31,701 nucleotides of DNA, taken from contig NW_004086234.1 of NCBI RefSeq assembly GCF_000220395.1, forward strand, positions 1 to 31,701. Reading direction: 5' to 3'. This document shows, piece by piece, positions 11,157-24,069 of this stretch. Numbering within the stretch: position 1 is the stretch's first letter; each line of letters opens with the position of its first letter. A program made the position numbers and the translations under genes. This DNA is from Ichthyophthirius multifiliis. Lineage: Eukaryota > Ciliophora > Oligohymenophorea > Hymenostomatida. The notes beneath the pieces are model-generated. The model made no database searches. It had not been told where the DNA came from and saw only the letters and a program-made list of their open reading frames with translations.

Positions 11157-13006
11157 TTTTATTTATATAATATGATTATAAAATTTATTTTATATGATAT
11201 ACTTCAAATGTAATTCTAAAGTTTTTATTTTAGGCCATTTCCAAATTTATTAACTTAATCCATTTAAGCCATTATCTGTTACAATATTATTGCTTTTTTT
11301 TAAATGATATTTCTATATTATTTTATTTTATTTTATTTTTACTAAAGATACAATATTAGTTTTTCCAAATTTTCACACGTTTTTAATCTTTATCCAAAAT
11401 ATATAATTCCTTTATCACCTATATTATTATCACTTATTAAATATATAAAAATAAAATAATAATAAAAATATATACTTTAAATATAAAATTAATTATTAGA
11501 CATTTTCACATTTTTTAATTCCATCTGAGATACCTATAATACCTTCATTCTCTATTTTTTCATTACTAGAAAAGTTTGTAAAGTTATTTTTTTTTAAATA
11601 TAACTCTACTTTAATTTTATAGTCATAATTTTTAAATTTAAGTTCTTATACTGATTTTCAAAAAACCCCTTTATTCCATTAGATTTAATATTGTTTTAAC
11701 TTTATTTAATTTATTTTTAATAAAGTAAATAAATATATTTTATTATAATACTGTAAATCTACATAAATATTATGCAAAGAATGATTATTAGATACATATT
11801 TTCCAAAAAGCTTTGCGCCTTAAGTTCCGATTTGATTTTAACTAAATTATTTTTTAAAATTAAAAATAATTTTAAATAGGATATTAAAACTTAAAAATTA
11901 TTTCACATTTTTTTAAATTTTAACATTAAGATATTCCATGTCCTAAATATTTTGCACCAGTATATGAAATATAATTATTTCTTGTTTTTATTATAATTTA
12001 ATAAATTATTTTATAATTTTTTTTTTTCAAAATAAAAAAATACTTAAGATTTAATATTAATTCGGTTAAAAATTAGCATTTATAAAGGTATTTTACTAAT
12101 CCATGAGATCCTTTATTCATTATTTTATTATTTCTTTAAATATATTTTAATTAAAAAAAAATATATTTTTTAAGTTAACTTAAAAAAAAATACACTAAAT
12201 AAATACTTAAAAATTATAAACTTTTACATTGAGAAATATTTTAGCCTAATTAAATTCCGCCTTATTCACTTATATCATTATTACTATTTAATGTTGTATA
12301 TTTTAATATATAATTTAAAAAAACTTTAAAAACAAGGATAAATATTAAAGTTTTGTCAAATATGATAAACTATAAGATAATAAAGCAATTCCATTATCAT
12401 TCAAATAATTATTACTAAATTTAGTTATATTTGAAAATTAATTTTAATATATTATATATTTTAACTTAAGATATGCAATAAAAGTTTGAAGATTCGAACA
12501 TTTTTAAATTGACTGCGAAAATTTCTGCAATTTTGATATTTAATTGTTACTTTTTTTTATATATAAATTAGATTAATTATTATTTTTTTACAATAGATCA
12601 ATCACTAAAGAATTTAAGTTCAAACAATTTTATATTACAAAACCTAATAATTCTAATTCATTTTCAGATATTTAATTATTGCTTTAAAAAAAAATATGTT
12701 AAATATTAAACATGAATGCTTACTAAAATTAAAATTATAGTAATTATAAAGAAGTGCATTATTTAAAGAATATCCTAAAATCATTATCATATAAAATTAA
12801 TTTATTTCCTGGTTAGTTGCTTTAATAAAATTTAAACGATATATTATATTAATTATAAATTTTAGAGTTTTATAATAATTTTATTTATATTGAATATTTT
12901 TCACATTTCAATTGTGTATATTTTATTACAAATTATCAATTGTTAATTCTTTAATGTTTCCTATATTTTATGTCTATTTAAGTTATTGAAAAGAAATAGT
13001 CAACAT
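10202..13006 (-). CDS. Leucine-rich-repeat protein, one repeat per exon
   Basis: Probably a protein-interaction scaffold of about 470 residues; ligand unknown. I count 17 short exons, most of 85-96 nt, each encoding one LRR of about 28-30 residues of the ribonuclease-inhibitor/NOD type: N-N-x-I-x-x-x-G-x(8)-I-x-x-C-x-N-L-x-x-L-x-L-x-L. Clear units include NNIGDKGIIYFGQRL with KTCENLEKLILYL (11343-11432), NYISYTGAKYLGHGI with SQCQNLKKC (near 11900-11990), NNDISEQGGIQLGQNI (near 12200-12290) and NNQISENELELLGFVI (near 12550-12640). Every intron enters after the second base of the codon following the L-x-L strand, so all are phase 2 and exons are interchangeable without frame loss. The start at 13006 (MLTISFQQLKQ) gives a short cap; the last exon ends SKLFRITRQLPRLLVLKI with TGA at 10202. 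No kinase, membrane span or signal peptide is attached. Individual splice sites are read by eye, and one long intron (about 10280-10630) might hide a further unit. Confidence 0.8.
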
Positions 13007-13322
13007 TTTATTCAATAATTTAAATTTTTTTATAAATAAATATATAAATAATATAGTTTATTAATTTTAAAATAGTATATAATTATCATAATTTACTTAT
13101 TTTTAATTAATGATTTGAAAAAAAAAGTTAATAAATGTTTTAAAAAGATAAAAAATTATAAAGTGTTTGAAAATACTAAAAGTATATAATTATAAAATGT
13201 TAATTTTATATTATTATTTATTTTTGTTTTATTATATAAGTATTTTTATTATTCAACATTCATTTTACAAATATTTAAAAATTATATTATTTTTAAAAAT
13301 AAATTTTTATTATTTTATAAAA

Positions 13323-14553
13323 ATGATCAAAAATTTTTATAAATAAATATAAAAAAATATAAAAAAAACAAAGCATTAACACCATCTAAACCTACAATAA
13401 TCAAATATGTAAAATAATCAACAGCAAAATATTTTTTTCCATTAAAACAATTAAATATAAAATAAAATAAAGCCATAAATAAACCAAAAGTTAAGAGTTT
13501 TAATACATTTATTTGATTTATCTAATAATTTATATATAGATTCATTATTAATAAATTTTAAAAATAAATAAAACTTAACATTTATCAAATTTAAAGAAGA
13601 AATAATAAACTAGCTTTATTTGCAAATAAAATAAAATGAAGATTTAATTTAAAAATTCAAATTAATATTATTAAAAAAAGATATAAAAGATTTAAATTTT
13701 CGAAAAATATTAAATATTTAGTACATTTAGCAAAAGGGAAAAACCATATTTTTCAAACAAAATTCCAATAAAATAATTTTTCTAAAAAACGATGAATAAA
13801 TAAATATTTATATAGAAAACATACATAAATATACATCAAAAATACCATAAAATATAAATAAAAAATCAATAATTTAAAATAATGAAATTTAATAATAAAA
13901 TACTAAAAAAAAAAGATATAAAAATATAAATAAATGACTTTTTAGATACAGACTCATCAACAATTTTTCAAACTGTGCATTAATTAAAAGAAAATAATCA
14001 AACAAACGAAATCACAAATTTTGAAAATTAAACGAAATTGTTAACTAATGACTCTGATGATTCTATTAAATATAGCTATATTATTAACAAATAGTAAAGT
14101 TAATAATAAATAGAAAATCAAAAAACTTAGTTTTTGAATATATTTAATATGGAAAAAAATGAAAACTTAATAATATTTAGTAATTTAATTTAGTAAATAG
14201 ATTAATAAATTTAAAAAGATTATTTAATGACAGAAAAATATCCCTAATAAGAAAAACTTTTTATTTAACCTTAATATGATATTTTTATTTTATAAAGTAT
14301 TTGTGAACTTATTTATATTTTTTGTTAAAAAAATAATAATTATGTGATAAGAAAAGATAAATTAATAGATTAAATAAATTTCTAAATTAATAATATAACT
14401 ATTATGAGTAGAAGATAAACATTAGATTATATTGATTATATGTAATAGATATTCCCTAAATGGATTATAATGTTTAAAAGTTTTTAGGTAGATATGATTA
14501 AAATATAAAAGTAATCATATTAAATGATTTTCGAATAACTTAATTAGCAATGA
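13323..14553 (+). CDS. CDT1: CDT1-like DNA replication licensing factor
   Basis: CDT1 helps load the MCM2-7 helicase at origins in G1. The C-terminal winged helix is the best evidence. It runs from ILQSICELIYIFCQKNNNYV through IMSRRQTLDYIDYMQQIFPK and WIIMFKSFQVDMIKIQ, matching the CDT1 pattern of a charged helix, 'L-x-x-x-x-P-x-W-I' and a final beta strand. The N-terminal half contains LRVLIHLFDLSNNL and LTFIKFKEEI, resembling the central geminin-binding/CDT1 fold ('L-x-x-L-F' then 'T-F-x-K'). The first 50 residues are Gln/Asn-rich, as in many CDT1 tails. Total length is about 408 residues, shorter than animal CDT1. The first frame (13323-13934) and the second (to TGA 14551-14553) are offset by one base. 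The switch falls at a run of ten A (13905-13914) with no usable splice sites nearby, so an indel in the assembly is the likely cause. No clear PIP-box degron was found. Confidence 0.65.
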
Positions 14554-14900
14554 ATTTCATTTAATTTTAAATTTTAGATTATATTAAATTAAGCTATATT
14601 TGCAAAACATAGTAAAATTATATAGAATATTTTTCAAAAAAAATTATATTATTATTTTTTATTATTTAACACCATTTTAAAAACTTTCATAAAAAACATA
14701 TTTAATTTTTTATACCTGTTTATTATATATTTTTTTCTTATTTTATTTATTATTTTTTTAAAATTTATTTTTTAGAAAAAATTATTTTATTCATTTATTA
14801 TTTTATATTTTTATATTTTAAGATTTTAAGATTTTTTTTTATTTAATAAAAATAACATTTACATATATATAAAAAAAAAAACTAAAAAAAAATATTTTTT

Positions 14901-14907
14901 AAAAAAA
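14901..14907 (-). terminator. Pol III terminator of tRNA-Pro
   Basis: Seven A on the plus strand give a T7 run on the minus strand, one base downstream of the tRNA 3' end. This is a normal RNA polymerase III terminator. Confidence 0.8.
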
Positions 14908-14908
14908 T

Positions 14909-14980
14909 GGGGCGATCCGGGGATTGAACCCGGGACCTCTCGTACCCAAAACGAGAATCATACCACTAGACCAATCGCCC
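14909..14980 (-). tRNA. tRNA-Pro (anticodon UGG)
   Basis: A complete 72-nt tRNA on the minus strand without an intron. The acceptor stem GGGCGAT pairs perfectly with ATCGCCC, followed by discriminator base C. The anticodon arm CTCGT/ACGAG closes the loop TTTGGGT, giving anticodon TGG for proline codons. The T arm CCGGG-TTCAATC-CCCGG is also perfect. The internal promoters are intact: A box TGGTCTAGTGG and B box GGTTCAATCC. CCA is not encoded, as expected in a eukaryote. Its high G+C stands out sharply from the surrounding DNA. Confidence 0.98.
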
Positions 14981-15797
14981 AATATTTAATAATATTAAAT
15001 AAAATTAAATTATTATAATTAATTCAATAGAATACATTGATAAAATACAAGATATAATTAATATTAATATATATTTTAAATTTTCTTGTATTTTTTATAA
15101 AATAAATATTTTAATTTAGTTTTATATTAAATATTATTATTTGTTAAGAAAATAATTAAAAAAAATTATTAAATAATATTATATAATCAAACGCTGAAAA
15201 CACATATTATAACTAAAAAAAATTCATTTAAATATTTTAATATTATTTTTACTTTTAAAATAAAAATAATTTTTTTTTATAAAAAAATAAAAAAATATTT
15301 ATAAAATTATGAATTAAAATACTATAAAAAATTTAAAATAACAATAAAAACATATTCTTTATTAAGAAAATAATTAACTTTAAAATTAATTAAATTCGAT
15401 TTCAGAATTTAAAAATATTACATTATAATAAAAACTGAATTAAAACTAAATTTAAACAATAAATATCAATAAATTAAATTAGTAATAAAATATTAAAAAT
15501 AAAAAAAAATTGTTTAAACAAATGATACAAAATAATTAGTAAGAATAAATTATAAAAGTTGAATTAATGAAAAAAATAACATAAATTAAAAATAATGAAA
15601 AAATTAACGAAAAAAATTAAAAAATTTAATAATTAAAAAAATATTTTTTTTATAAAAAAAATAATTAAACAGAAAATGCATATAACTAATCTGAAAATTA
15701 AAAATTAAATGTGTTTAAAAATATAAATAAAAAATTAAAAAATAATAGTAAAGAAAAAAAATATAATTAAATAAAATAAAACTTATAAAATAATATT

Positions 15798-15840
<43 letters not shown>

Positions 15841-16234
15841 GTAATAATAGTAATATTAATAGTTATAATAATTAAAATAATTAATAAATAAATTTAATAT
15901 CTAATTAAAAATAGTTATATAATAAAACTATTAATTAAAACAAAAAATTTATTTTAAAAAAAAATAAATTTACTAACACATTTAATTTTTAATATCATAC
16001 GCCAAAAAATTTTTAATGTTAAATTAAAAATAATAACTATGTTTCTTTATTTTAATAATCACGAAAAGAATTTTATACACAAGATAATATTTCTTATTAT
16101 AATATATAAAATTCATCTTTTAGTTAACATAATTCAATTTAAAATAGCATTTTGAAAGATTAAAATAATTAAAATATATTTTTAAATACAATTGATTTAA
16201 AGATTTAAAGAAATAAATAAACAATTAATAAAAA
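14981..16234. other. Intergenic with (AAT)n tract
   Basis: A+T-rich spacer. An AAT trinucleotide microsatellite lies at about 15799-15853. Between about 16038 and 16155 short open stretches exist in several frames, but none is convincing; they could belong to the 5' part of the gene at 16235. Confidence 0.5.
15799..15853. repeat. (AAT)n microsatellite
   Basis: About 14 nearly perfect AAT units, passing into TAATAG variants at the right side. It lies in non-coding DNA. Confidence 0.9.
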
Positions 16235-16568
16235 ATGTATAAAGCATAATTTTTAAATATAATCTATGCCAAATAAAATATAAAACTTTTTTAAAAATAA
16301 AACTATTTTAAATTAATAAAAAAGTTAAACTTAAACAAATTATGAAAATTCGTATGATTTTAATAACAGTTGGGATTCAGAATTAAAATAATTTGAATAA
16401 AACTTAAAATTTGAGAGATTAAAATAGAGCGAACTAAGCTAAAATATAAGGAAAGCATATAAAAATATAATATATACAGTTAATTAAAATTAAAAAAATT
16501 AACAATTTTAAAATTCAGAGAATAAATTTGTGTATTTAAAAATAAATTAGATTTTTTAAATAAAATGA
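16235..16568 (+). CDS. Small hypothetical protein, coiled-coil-like
   Basis: Family not recognised. The 3' part (about 16290-16568) reads as a protein-like frame ending in TGA 16566-16568: NSYDFNNSWDSELKQFEQNL followed by KFERLKQSELSQNIRKAYKN, a charged heptad-like stretch that suggests a helix or coiled coil. That frame has no ATG of its own. An ATG at 16235 opens a neighbouring frame (MYKAQFLNIIYAKQNIKLF) that would join it by a one-base shift at a run of six T near 16287, so the model is about 111 residues. Alternatively the start lies in an unrecognised upstream exon. It ends 132 bases before the PAS gene at 16701 on the same strand and could conceivably be an alternative first exon of it, though the TGA argues for a separate gene. 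Confidence 0.4.
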
Positions 16569-16700
16569 TATTTTCAAATTATTATAATATTTTTATTAAA
16601 TGTATTTATTTTTCAAAATAAAAATTTATTCATTTTTTATTAAAAAAACCTTTTTTTATAATTAAAAAATAAATCATTACTTGTATATATAAATAAAATA

Positions 16701-19700
16701 ATGATAACTAAAATCGGCCAAGACGAAACCAAATGGCAACTTATGGAAATAAAAATTAAAAACATAATATATTAATTAATGAATGATTTACTTTTAGGAT
16801 CCACAATAACTCCCTTTATCTATAAACTACTAATCTTTATTGAAAGTTTTTAAATATTGTATTATTCAATACATCCATAATTCACATTTTTATGGGATTC
16901 AAATGCTACAAGTATAATATAGACTACTTTTTATTATTTTTAAATAAATGGATTATTATTTGATAGTTATGCAAGTGTTTTTTTTTATTTTCAAAAAATA
17001 ATTATATATAAATTTATATATATATATATATATATTTTTAAAAAAAAAATAAAGGTGATTTACGTAATATTATATATAACATGTTTTCTTTAAATACTAA
17101 TGGGATTTTTAATTCTAGTTTTACTTTTCAAAAAAACACACTAAAATAATAAAAGTTCGAATTTTACAACTTATTGTATAAAAATACTTTCTTTTTACAT
17201 AATAATATTAAGAACAATAGGAATTATTCCGTTTTTTAACATTTTAATAATAATTATATATTGTGATTCGGGTTTAAAAAGCTTATAAAAATTAGATTGT
17301 TATTAAGGCATTTTTTTCGTTCATTTTTCAATCAGTATTTTTTCCACTTTTATCTTATCTTTTTTTTCCTTACTTTCCATAAGACTCTATACAGACTTAA
17401 ATCCGATTTCAAATTTACCTTTTGCAGCTCCATAATCAAAATACCCTATAATAAAATTCAGCTTAAAAATAATTCTGCCAATATATATAACATTTGATTC
17501 AACTTTTAATTTATAATAGCCATTTATAATTTTCTTAATGCTCTTTAACCTAATTTTACTTATTTAAGGTTACTTTTAATGCCCCATTTATTATAATAGA
17601 AGTATAGAAATTATCCAAGGTATACTTGATTGTGTAGTTTTTTGGATTTCTTGTTGTTCTTTTGTTTGTATATTTACTGGAAATGAATATGTAGGAATTA
17701 TTTATATGGTTTTGGGGATACCTTTTATATCTTTTGTATACTATACATTATTAAAAAGAAGAGATATTTCATATATAACAAAATAAACAAAAAGTCTAAA
17801 AAAAGAACAATAAATAGAAAGTTATATTAATGTACTTATATATTTAATTGAAAATAGAAAAAAAAGGCTAGAAAGAATCTAACTTGAAGGAGTTTTGAAA
17901 TATCATATTAGATATTGTACAAAAGCTTAAGATTAATGTAATTGTTAAAATTTGGCTTTTTAATAAAGAGAAGAAGATATATAAAATAATAATGATAATA
18001 TATCTTCAAGTAAATGGTATTTATTTGTATTTAGTATATTATAAGATTCTTTAGAAAGATTCTAAAAATCGTCTAAATTACATTTATTAAATTCTTATAT
18101 ATAATAAGGAAAGCTATAAAATAAATTTAAATCTTTATAAGAGTTGATGATTTCTTTGGAATCTAAGCCTAATTTTCAATAAGAGTTCTCAATTTATAGG
18201 CAGAAAATCGTTATATAAAACGAAATAATCGAAAATGACTCTAAGGGGTAGGAAAATAAGAGTATAGAGATGAATAATATAGTTAGCTTTTATAATAATT
18301 TTGTGATTTTTCAAGCTTAGATAGAAAAATCAGTAAATTTCCATTTAGAATTTTGGAGTAAATTACAGGAAGAATCCCCTGATATAGAGAAACTATTACT
18401 TTTAGGTTCTAAAATATCGAATACTTTAGAAAATGCAGCCGAATAATTCACTAAACTACAAGAAATGAATCCTAATCATATAAAATGTCTATAAATCTAC
18501 GGGAATTTCCTAAAACTAATCATAAATGACGAGCAAGAAGGTTAGAAAATAATCGAAAAAGCCGAATATATATAAAAATCAAACCTAGCGAATAAATAAT
18601 TCCTAGATCACGAAAAAAATAAATACGGAGAAAACTCAAACACATGTATTATATAAATTTCAGGTAATATAAACTCTATAGGAATAATAACAAATACAAA
18701 CAACGAAGTCAGTAGAATTCTAGGCTTTTAAAAAAGCGAGTTAATAGAATAAAACATTAGTAGAATAATGCCTAAAGTATATGGAGATTTACATGATAAA
18801 TTTATTCAAAGATTCATAAATACTTCAACTTCTAGTCAAATAGGAATAGAAAGATTAGTTATGTGTTTAAATAAATAAGGATATATAGTTCCGACTACTT
18901 TAATGATAAAAATACTTCCATGTTTATCACAAGGAATATAAATAGTTGGTTTTATTTAAGAGTAAAATGATTTTTTTTTATCTAACAATACATTAGAAAG
19001 GGAAGAAATAGTACATTATTTAATTTATAGATAAGATAATTTATAAATATAGGGAATTTCTTAAAGTTGTTATTTTTCGTTTGGAATTCCTGCAGAATTA
19101 GTATATGGAAATTCTTCGAATATTTCTGATTTTACAATTGATTAGATTATACCTGAAATAGTCGAAGAAAAAAATATTGAGGATATGAAATCACATTAGG
19201 GTGCTATTATTTAATTAAATACCGTTTATATTTAATAAAATTTCCTTGTAGATGATGAAGATGATGAAAATAATGAAGATAATGAAGATAATGAAGATAA
19301 TGAAAATAATGAAGATAATGAAGATAATGAAGATAATGAAGATGATGAAGAAGAATACAAAAAAATAAATAACGAAGGAAACAATTATAATAATGCAGAA
19401 GATGATAATTAATCGAAAAAAATTGGGTAGAAATTCGAAAAAAAAACCAACAGTAAATATCGATAAGTAAATATTAAAGTTAATTTAATATAATAAGCTG
19501 ATTATGGAGATGTTAATAATATAAAAATCATAAAATTTTAAGAAATAAACCAAAACGAAGATGTTGCATATAAATAAAAAAAAAAAAATGATAATAAAAT
19601 AATCACAGATAATGATCTAGCAATAAATAAATAATTAGATTTATAAAAAAATGAAAAGGAAGAAGAGGGTTCAAATATTTCAGGATGTAGTTTAAATGAT

Positions 19701-21687
19701 GATATGAGATAATTGTAAGATTTTAAATTATTAATAAGTGAGAAAAAGGTACCTAAATAAATTACTATTTTAAAAAGAACAGTTTTTTTTTATTGGTAAT
19801 TGTTTGTTCATTAACTAGCTTTGCTTTAGCAAAAAAACTTTAAGAAGAAAGTGATATTTAGGAAGGCATAGATGCTATGCAATACGTATATATGAGATCT
19901 AATCTATTATCAGATATAAATTTTTATACAAGAAAATTATGGTTATTAGGAAAGTAATAAAAACTTATTTATATAACAAATAAATAAATATATAAAAAAC
20001 ATAAAAAATATATAAATTTATAAGTATATTAATATTTATGTATTTATTCATTTTTTCTAAGTGGATATATATAAGCTCATAATAATAATAGTTTATTAGA
20101 TATCGAAAATTTTTATAAAACTTAATTAGAAAAATATGTTAAGAACTTATAAGATGTTCAATTTAATGTTATAAAAGCAGATATAAAAATGTAAAATAGA
20201 ATGAAAGAACCTCCTGATAATTAACCATATTAATTTTATTCTAAAAAATAAAATAATGAAACATCTGTGGAATATAAATCATTTACTGATGCAATATTTT
20301 AATATATAACAAGTGCATCAACTTTAAAAAGCGCTTAATTAATTAATTTCGTATAAAAACAAATTAAAATATTAAATGAAATATATATATTTTTTGATAT
20401 TCTTATATATATATAAATATATATTTATTTATTAATCCATATATAAAGATTCCTCAATTATAAAATAATAATTAATAAGTTTCTATAATTGAACCAACTT
20501 AAATATACTATTTTATTGTACGATAAAATGGTCTTTTTTTATTCCGTTAATCTTGTGAAGAAATCTCTGAAAATTTCTTCAATTTTTACTATAATTTAGT
20601 ATAAGATTCAGATCTTTAATTTCTTATAATAATGATAATCGGAATTTTATTTTTTATTTTATCTCAATTTATATTAATTCCTATAGTATTTTAAGTAATA
20701 AAAACAAACAATAGAGTTCTTTCTTTATTTGGATATATTCCAATTGTTGAAATAAAATATTTATCTTATAAATGCGATAAATTCATACAACTATTCATAA
20801 AATAAGAAAATTATTAATAAGAATAGAATATGTAATAATAATAATAAAAGCATTTGAATTCTAAAAGTAATAGCTTAAGTAAATAATATGAAATTAACAG
20901 CGTAAAAAATAGGATGATAAAAAACCATTCACCCTAATAAATTATTCAAAATTTTAATAATTCGTAATTAAAAATTCCACCAGGTAACCCAAACTATAAA
21001 TCTTTAATGAATACTCCTTCCAAAAAAAATATAGAAGATGATGAAAAAATGTAATTAAAGGATAATATTTAAAATAAAGATGAAGAAAAAAAGAAACAAT
21101 TACAAAAATAGTATTAAGAAAAAGCCGCAGCTGTGGCTGCAGCTGCAGCAACTTCGAAATTAATTAAAGGAGATGAAGATTTTGAAAACTTTAGAAGCGA
21201 AAAATTTCTAAACTAAAAAGCTGGCAAATAAAAAATAATATTTTTTTCGTTTTCTTTTATTTCTTTTCTATTTATTATATTCTTCATAATAAGCTATGCG
21301 CTATAAAAAGATTTTTTAAGAAGCATCAATAAAATACAAGAACACTTAAAATATATTTTAGAAAGACCTTCATTATTAAAATTTAATCTACTCTTTACAC
21401 TAGAAGAAATCGTAGAAGGAATTCCAATATAATACGAAAATTAAGATTTGAGGAAATTTTATGCAAATTAAATACATGAAAATTAAAAATAAGTATATTT
21501 TTCATTTAAAGGAGGTTTCTCATATACATTTTAAGATTATGAAAAATATTTTAATTTAATAGATGATGAGGAAATATGTGATAATGTATCTTTAATATCA
21601 AATATTTCAGAATGTAAACTAATTTTAAACGGGATTCTTTAAAGAGGATTAAGAACTTCTATTGTATCTTTAACAGAAAGTAAATAA

Positions 21688-21743
<56 letters not shown>

Positions 21744-22168
21744 TATTTATATATATATATTACTATCAATTATTTAGCTTTAAGAGATATTTCAGTTAAA
21801 TTTAGCGATTCAATTAATAAATAAAAAGAGTTTAAAATTTAATGTATTAACAATGAAGAATTTATTAGTTTAGAAAAAGGAATGTAATACATTGTTACTT
21901 CTATATATTAACTAAATGATTTTTTTTTATATAATATTGATATATATTTGAAATTTAGATTAAAATTTGAAATTATTCTTTTTAGTATTTTTATAAGTAT
22001 ATTTTTACTTATATTTTCTTTTGTTTGGATTCCTTATTTAAGTGGCTTAAGTATTAAAATTTGGAGAACAAAAGGAATGCTTAATATGATTCCTATTAAT
22101 ATAATTACAAAATATGATACTCTTAAATAAGCTTTATTTAAGGTAATATTCTAAAGGCTGTTAAGTGA
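16701..22168 (+). CDS. Multi-membrane PAS-domain protein, copy 1
   Basis: A large membrane protein of about 1,690 residues that probably senses a signal through a cytosolic PAS fold. Exons: 16701-16976, 17055-19953, 20062-20350, 20449-21679, 21778 to about 22142, with introns of 78, 108, 98 and 98 nt. The last few residues and a 23-nt final intron before TGA 22166 are tentative. Order: about eight membrane spans in residues 40-370 (IYVILYITCFLQILMGFLIL, LSFYIIILRTIGIIPFF); a helical, charged middle; a PAS fold at about 620-740 (SIGIITNTNNEVSRILGF, then LIEQNISRIMP); an acidic NED repeat; then four more spans paired around two large loops (FLLVIVCSLTSFALA, FLIIMIIGILFFILSQFIL, IISFLFIIFFIISYAL and IILFSIFISIFLLIFSFVW). 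A charged linker carries EKAAAVAAAAATSK. The frame shifts by one base at a T9 run (19783-19791), fixable by a homopolymer correction or by a 29-nt intron (19749-19777). The architecture resembles a large ciliate family of membrane PAS proteins; ligand and output are unknown. Confidence 0.8.
19251..19354 (+). repeat. In-frame acidic minisatellite (Asn-Glu-Asp)n
   Basis: About a hundred bases of nine-base AATGAAGAT-type units within copy 1 of the PAS gene, encoding an uninterrupted Asp/Glu/Asn tract after the PAS domain. Near-identical units imply recent slippage, so its length probably varies between strains. Copy 2 has an unrelated NTQN-type repeat at the matching place. Confidence 0.85.
21692..21736. 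repeat. (TA)n inside intron of PAS gene copy 1
   Basis: A long TA dinucleotide run filling most of the fourth intron (21680-21777). Confidence 0.9.
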
Positions 22169-22889
22169 TTTATATATATATTTATATATATTTAATTTGT
22201 CTTATTTCTCATTTTTTTTTATATATTTAATCAAAATAAAGTATATAATCTTATTTTTAGCTCTAAATTTTATTTATATATTGTATTATAAAAATTAATT
22301 TCATAAAATATAAATAATGATGTTTAGTATATATATATAAAATATATATTAGTATATATTATTTATTTAATATTTTATTCTATATAAAAATTAATTTAAA
22401 ATTTTATTTTATATATTAATAAAAATTCAATTAATTTTTACATATATTTAACATTTTTATATTTATTTTTTTATAATTATTATTTTTTAAATTAAAATAT
22501 ACTATTTTTTTATTTTATCTTTTATTTATATTTTAATGAATTTTTTTTTTTAATATTTAAATTTTTATTTTTAATTAAATATATATGAATTTGAATTATT
22601 TCATAAAAACAAATAATTTTATAAAAATTGAAACTTATAAATAATTTTGTATTATATTTTAAAAACTGTTTTTTATATCATCATTTATTTAAATTAATTT
22701 CAATGCATTAAATTTTGAATTTGTATTTTGTGATCTAGTTTTTATTTATAATAATATAACTAAAACTAAATTGAATTATATATTTAAGTTAATTAAAAAA
22801 AATATTTATATTTTAAATTTTTTTAAAAACATATACTTATTTATATTATATTTATTTATATATATATATATAAAATATAATTAAAGAAA
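22169..22889. other. Spacer between tandem PAS genes
   Basis: About 0.7 kb of A+T-rich DNA between the end of copy 1 and the ATG of copy 2. I see no gene or repeat beyond short TA runs. Confidence 0.6.
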
Positions 22890-24038
22890 ATGTTAAAATA
22901 AAATAATTAATAAATTTTAAACGATATTTTTTTAAAAATTTTTGGACATAAAATACCAAGAAATAGTATTTATTTCTGTCTTTTTCTTTTGCAAATAAAA
23001 TCTTTGTAAGAATTTTCTTTTCTGTTATAAGAAAAATCCATTACTTTTGATTAAAAATATTATTTTTACTACATAAAATAGTACTTAAATATAATTAAGT
23101 TTGGCTATGGGAACATTTCTTTTTTTGATGATAATGTAATAATGCCAAGCTTTTTATTTTGTTTTATTTTAAATTTATTAATATTACTTAGTTTATTATT
23201 TGTATTATTGACTGGATAAAAATATAAATATTCTCGACAAAAAATAATAATTTTTTTCAAATATTTATAAACAATTTATAACTATATTTTATATTTGCCT
23301 TTTTAAGAGATTTCTTTACAAATTTTATTCGATATAAATGATTAATAATATATAATTAAAATATTTGCTTTAATAAATATAATAATTCTATTAAAATTCA
23401 CGATTTTATTAAATTTATTTGATTTTGACTATTCAATATTATAAATTGACTTTTTGCAAAGAAAATATTCAATTAAAGGCAAATTAATAATATTTACTTT
23501 ATAATTTATTTATTTAATTTCGACAAAAATTTTTAATAAAGAATTCTTTTTATCTATTTATTTGATCTACCAAATTTTTAACATAATTTAATTAAAAACA
23601 GAAGGAATTTATTTTAATTTAAAAATATTATATTTTTAAATATTTAATAGCATTATATTATCATTAATAACTTTACTTTTATTAATAAAATATACCTAAA
23701 ATGAAATATTAATTAATCATCCATTATTTTTACTTATATTTATAACAATGAGTTTAAAATTAATCAATATGAAATACTAAATTAAAACAAATTTATTCTA
23801 AAACTATTATGATTTTATAGAAAATAAATATATAAAAAATAAAAAAATAGATTTTTATATCAGACAAATATTCAATTAATTTACATTTCTATTAGATGAT
23901 TATATATAAAAAGAAGGAATTCTATTCGAATCAATTTTTTTAAATCATTAATTATAATGTAATTAAACCGTATAATGTTTTTGTGAAGAATTTTAAACAA
24001 ATGTAAAAAAAAATATATGTAAAAATATAAATAATATA

Positions 24039-24069
<31 letters not shown>

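Noticed and set aside
15799-15853. Regular repeat as a possible CRISPR-like array
   Set aside because: It is a simple AAT microsatellite without spacers, in a eukaryotic nuclear chromosome.
17297-17497. 66-codon plus-strand ORF under the standard code
   Set aside because: It is out of frame with the membrane spans of PAS gene copy 1, whose correct frame (ciliate code) covers the same bases.
20954-21151. Minus-strand 65-codon ORF
   Set aside because: Antisense to a well-supported exon of PAS gene copy 1; its Phe/Leu-rich content is the complement of Lys/Asn/Gln codons.
21948-22130. 60-codon standard-code ORF as a separate small membrane protein
   Set aside because: It is only the TAA-free piece of the last exon of PAS gene copy 1; the frame continues through TAA (Gln) on both sides.
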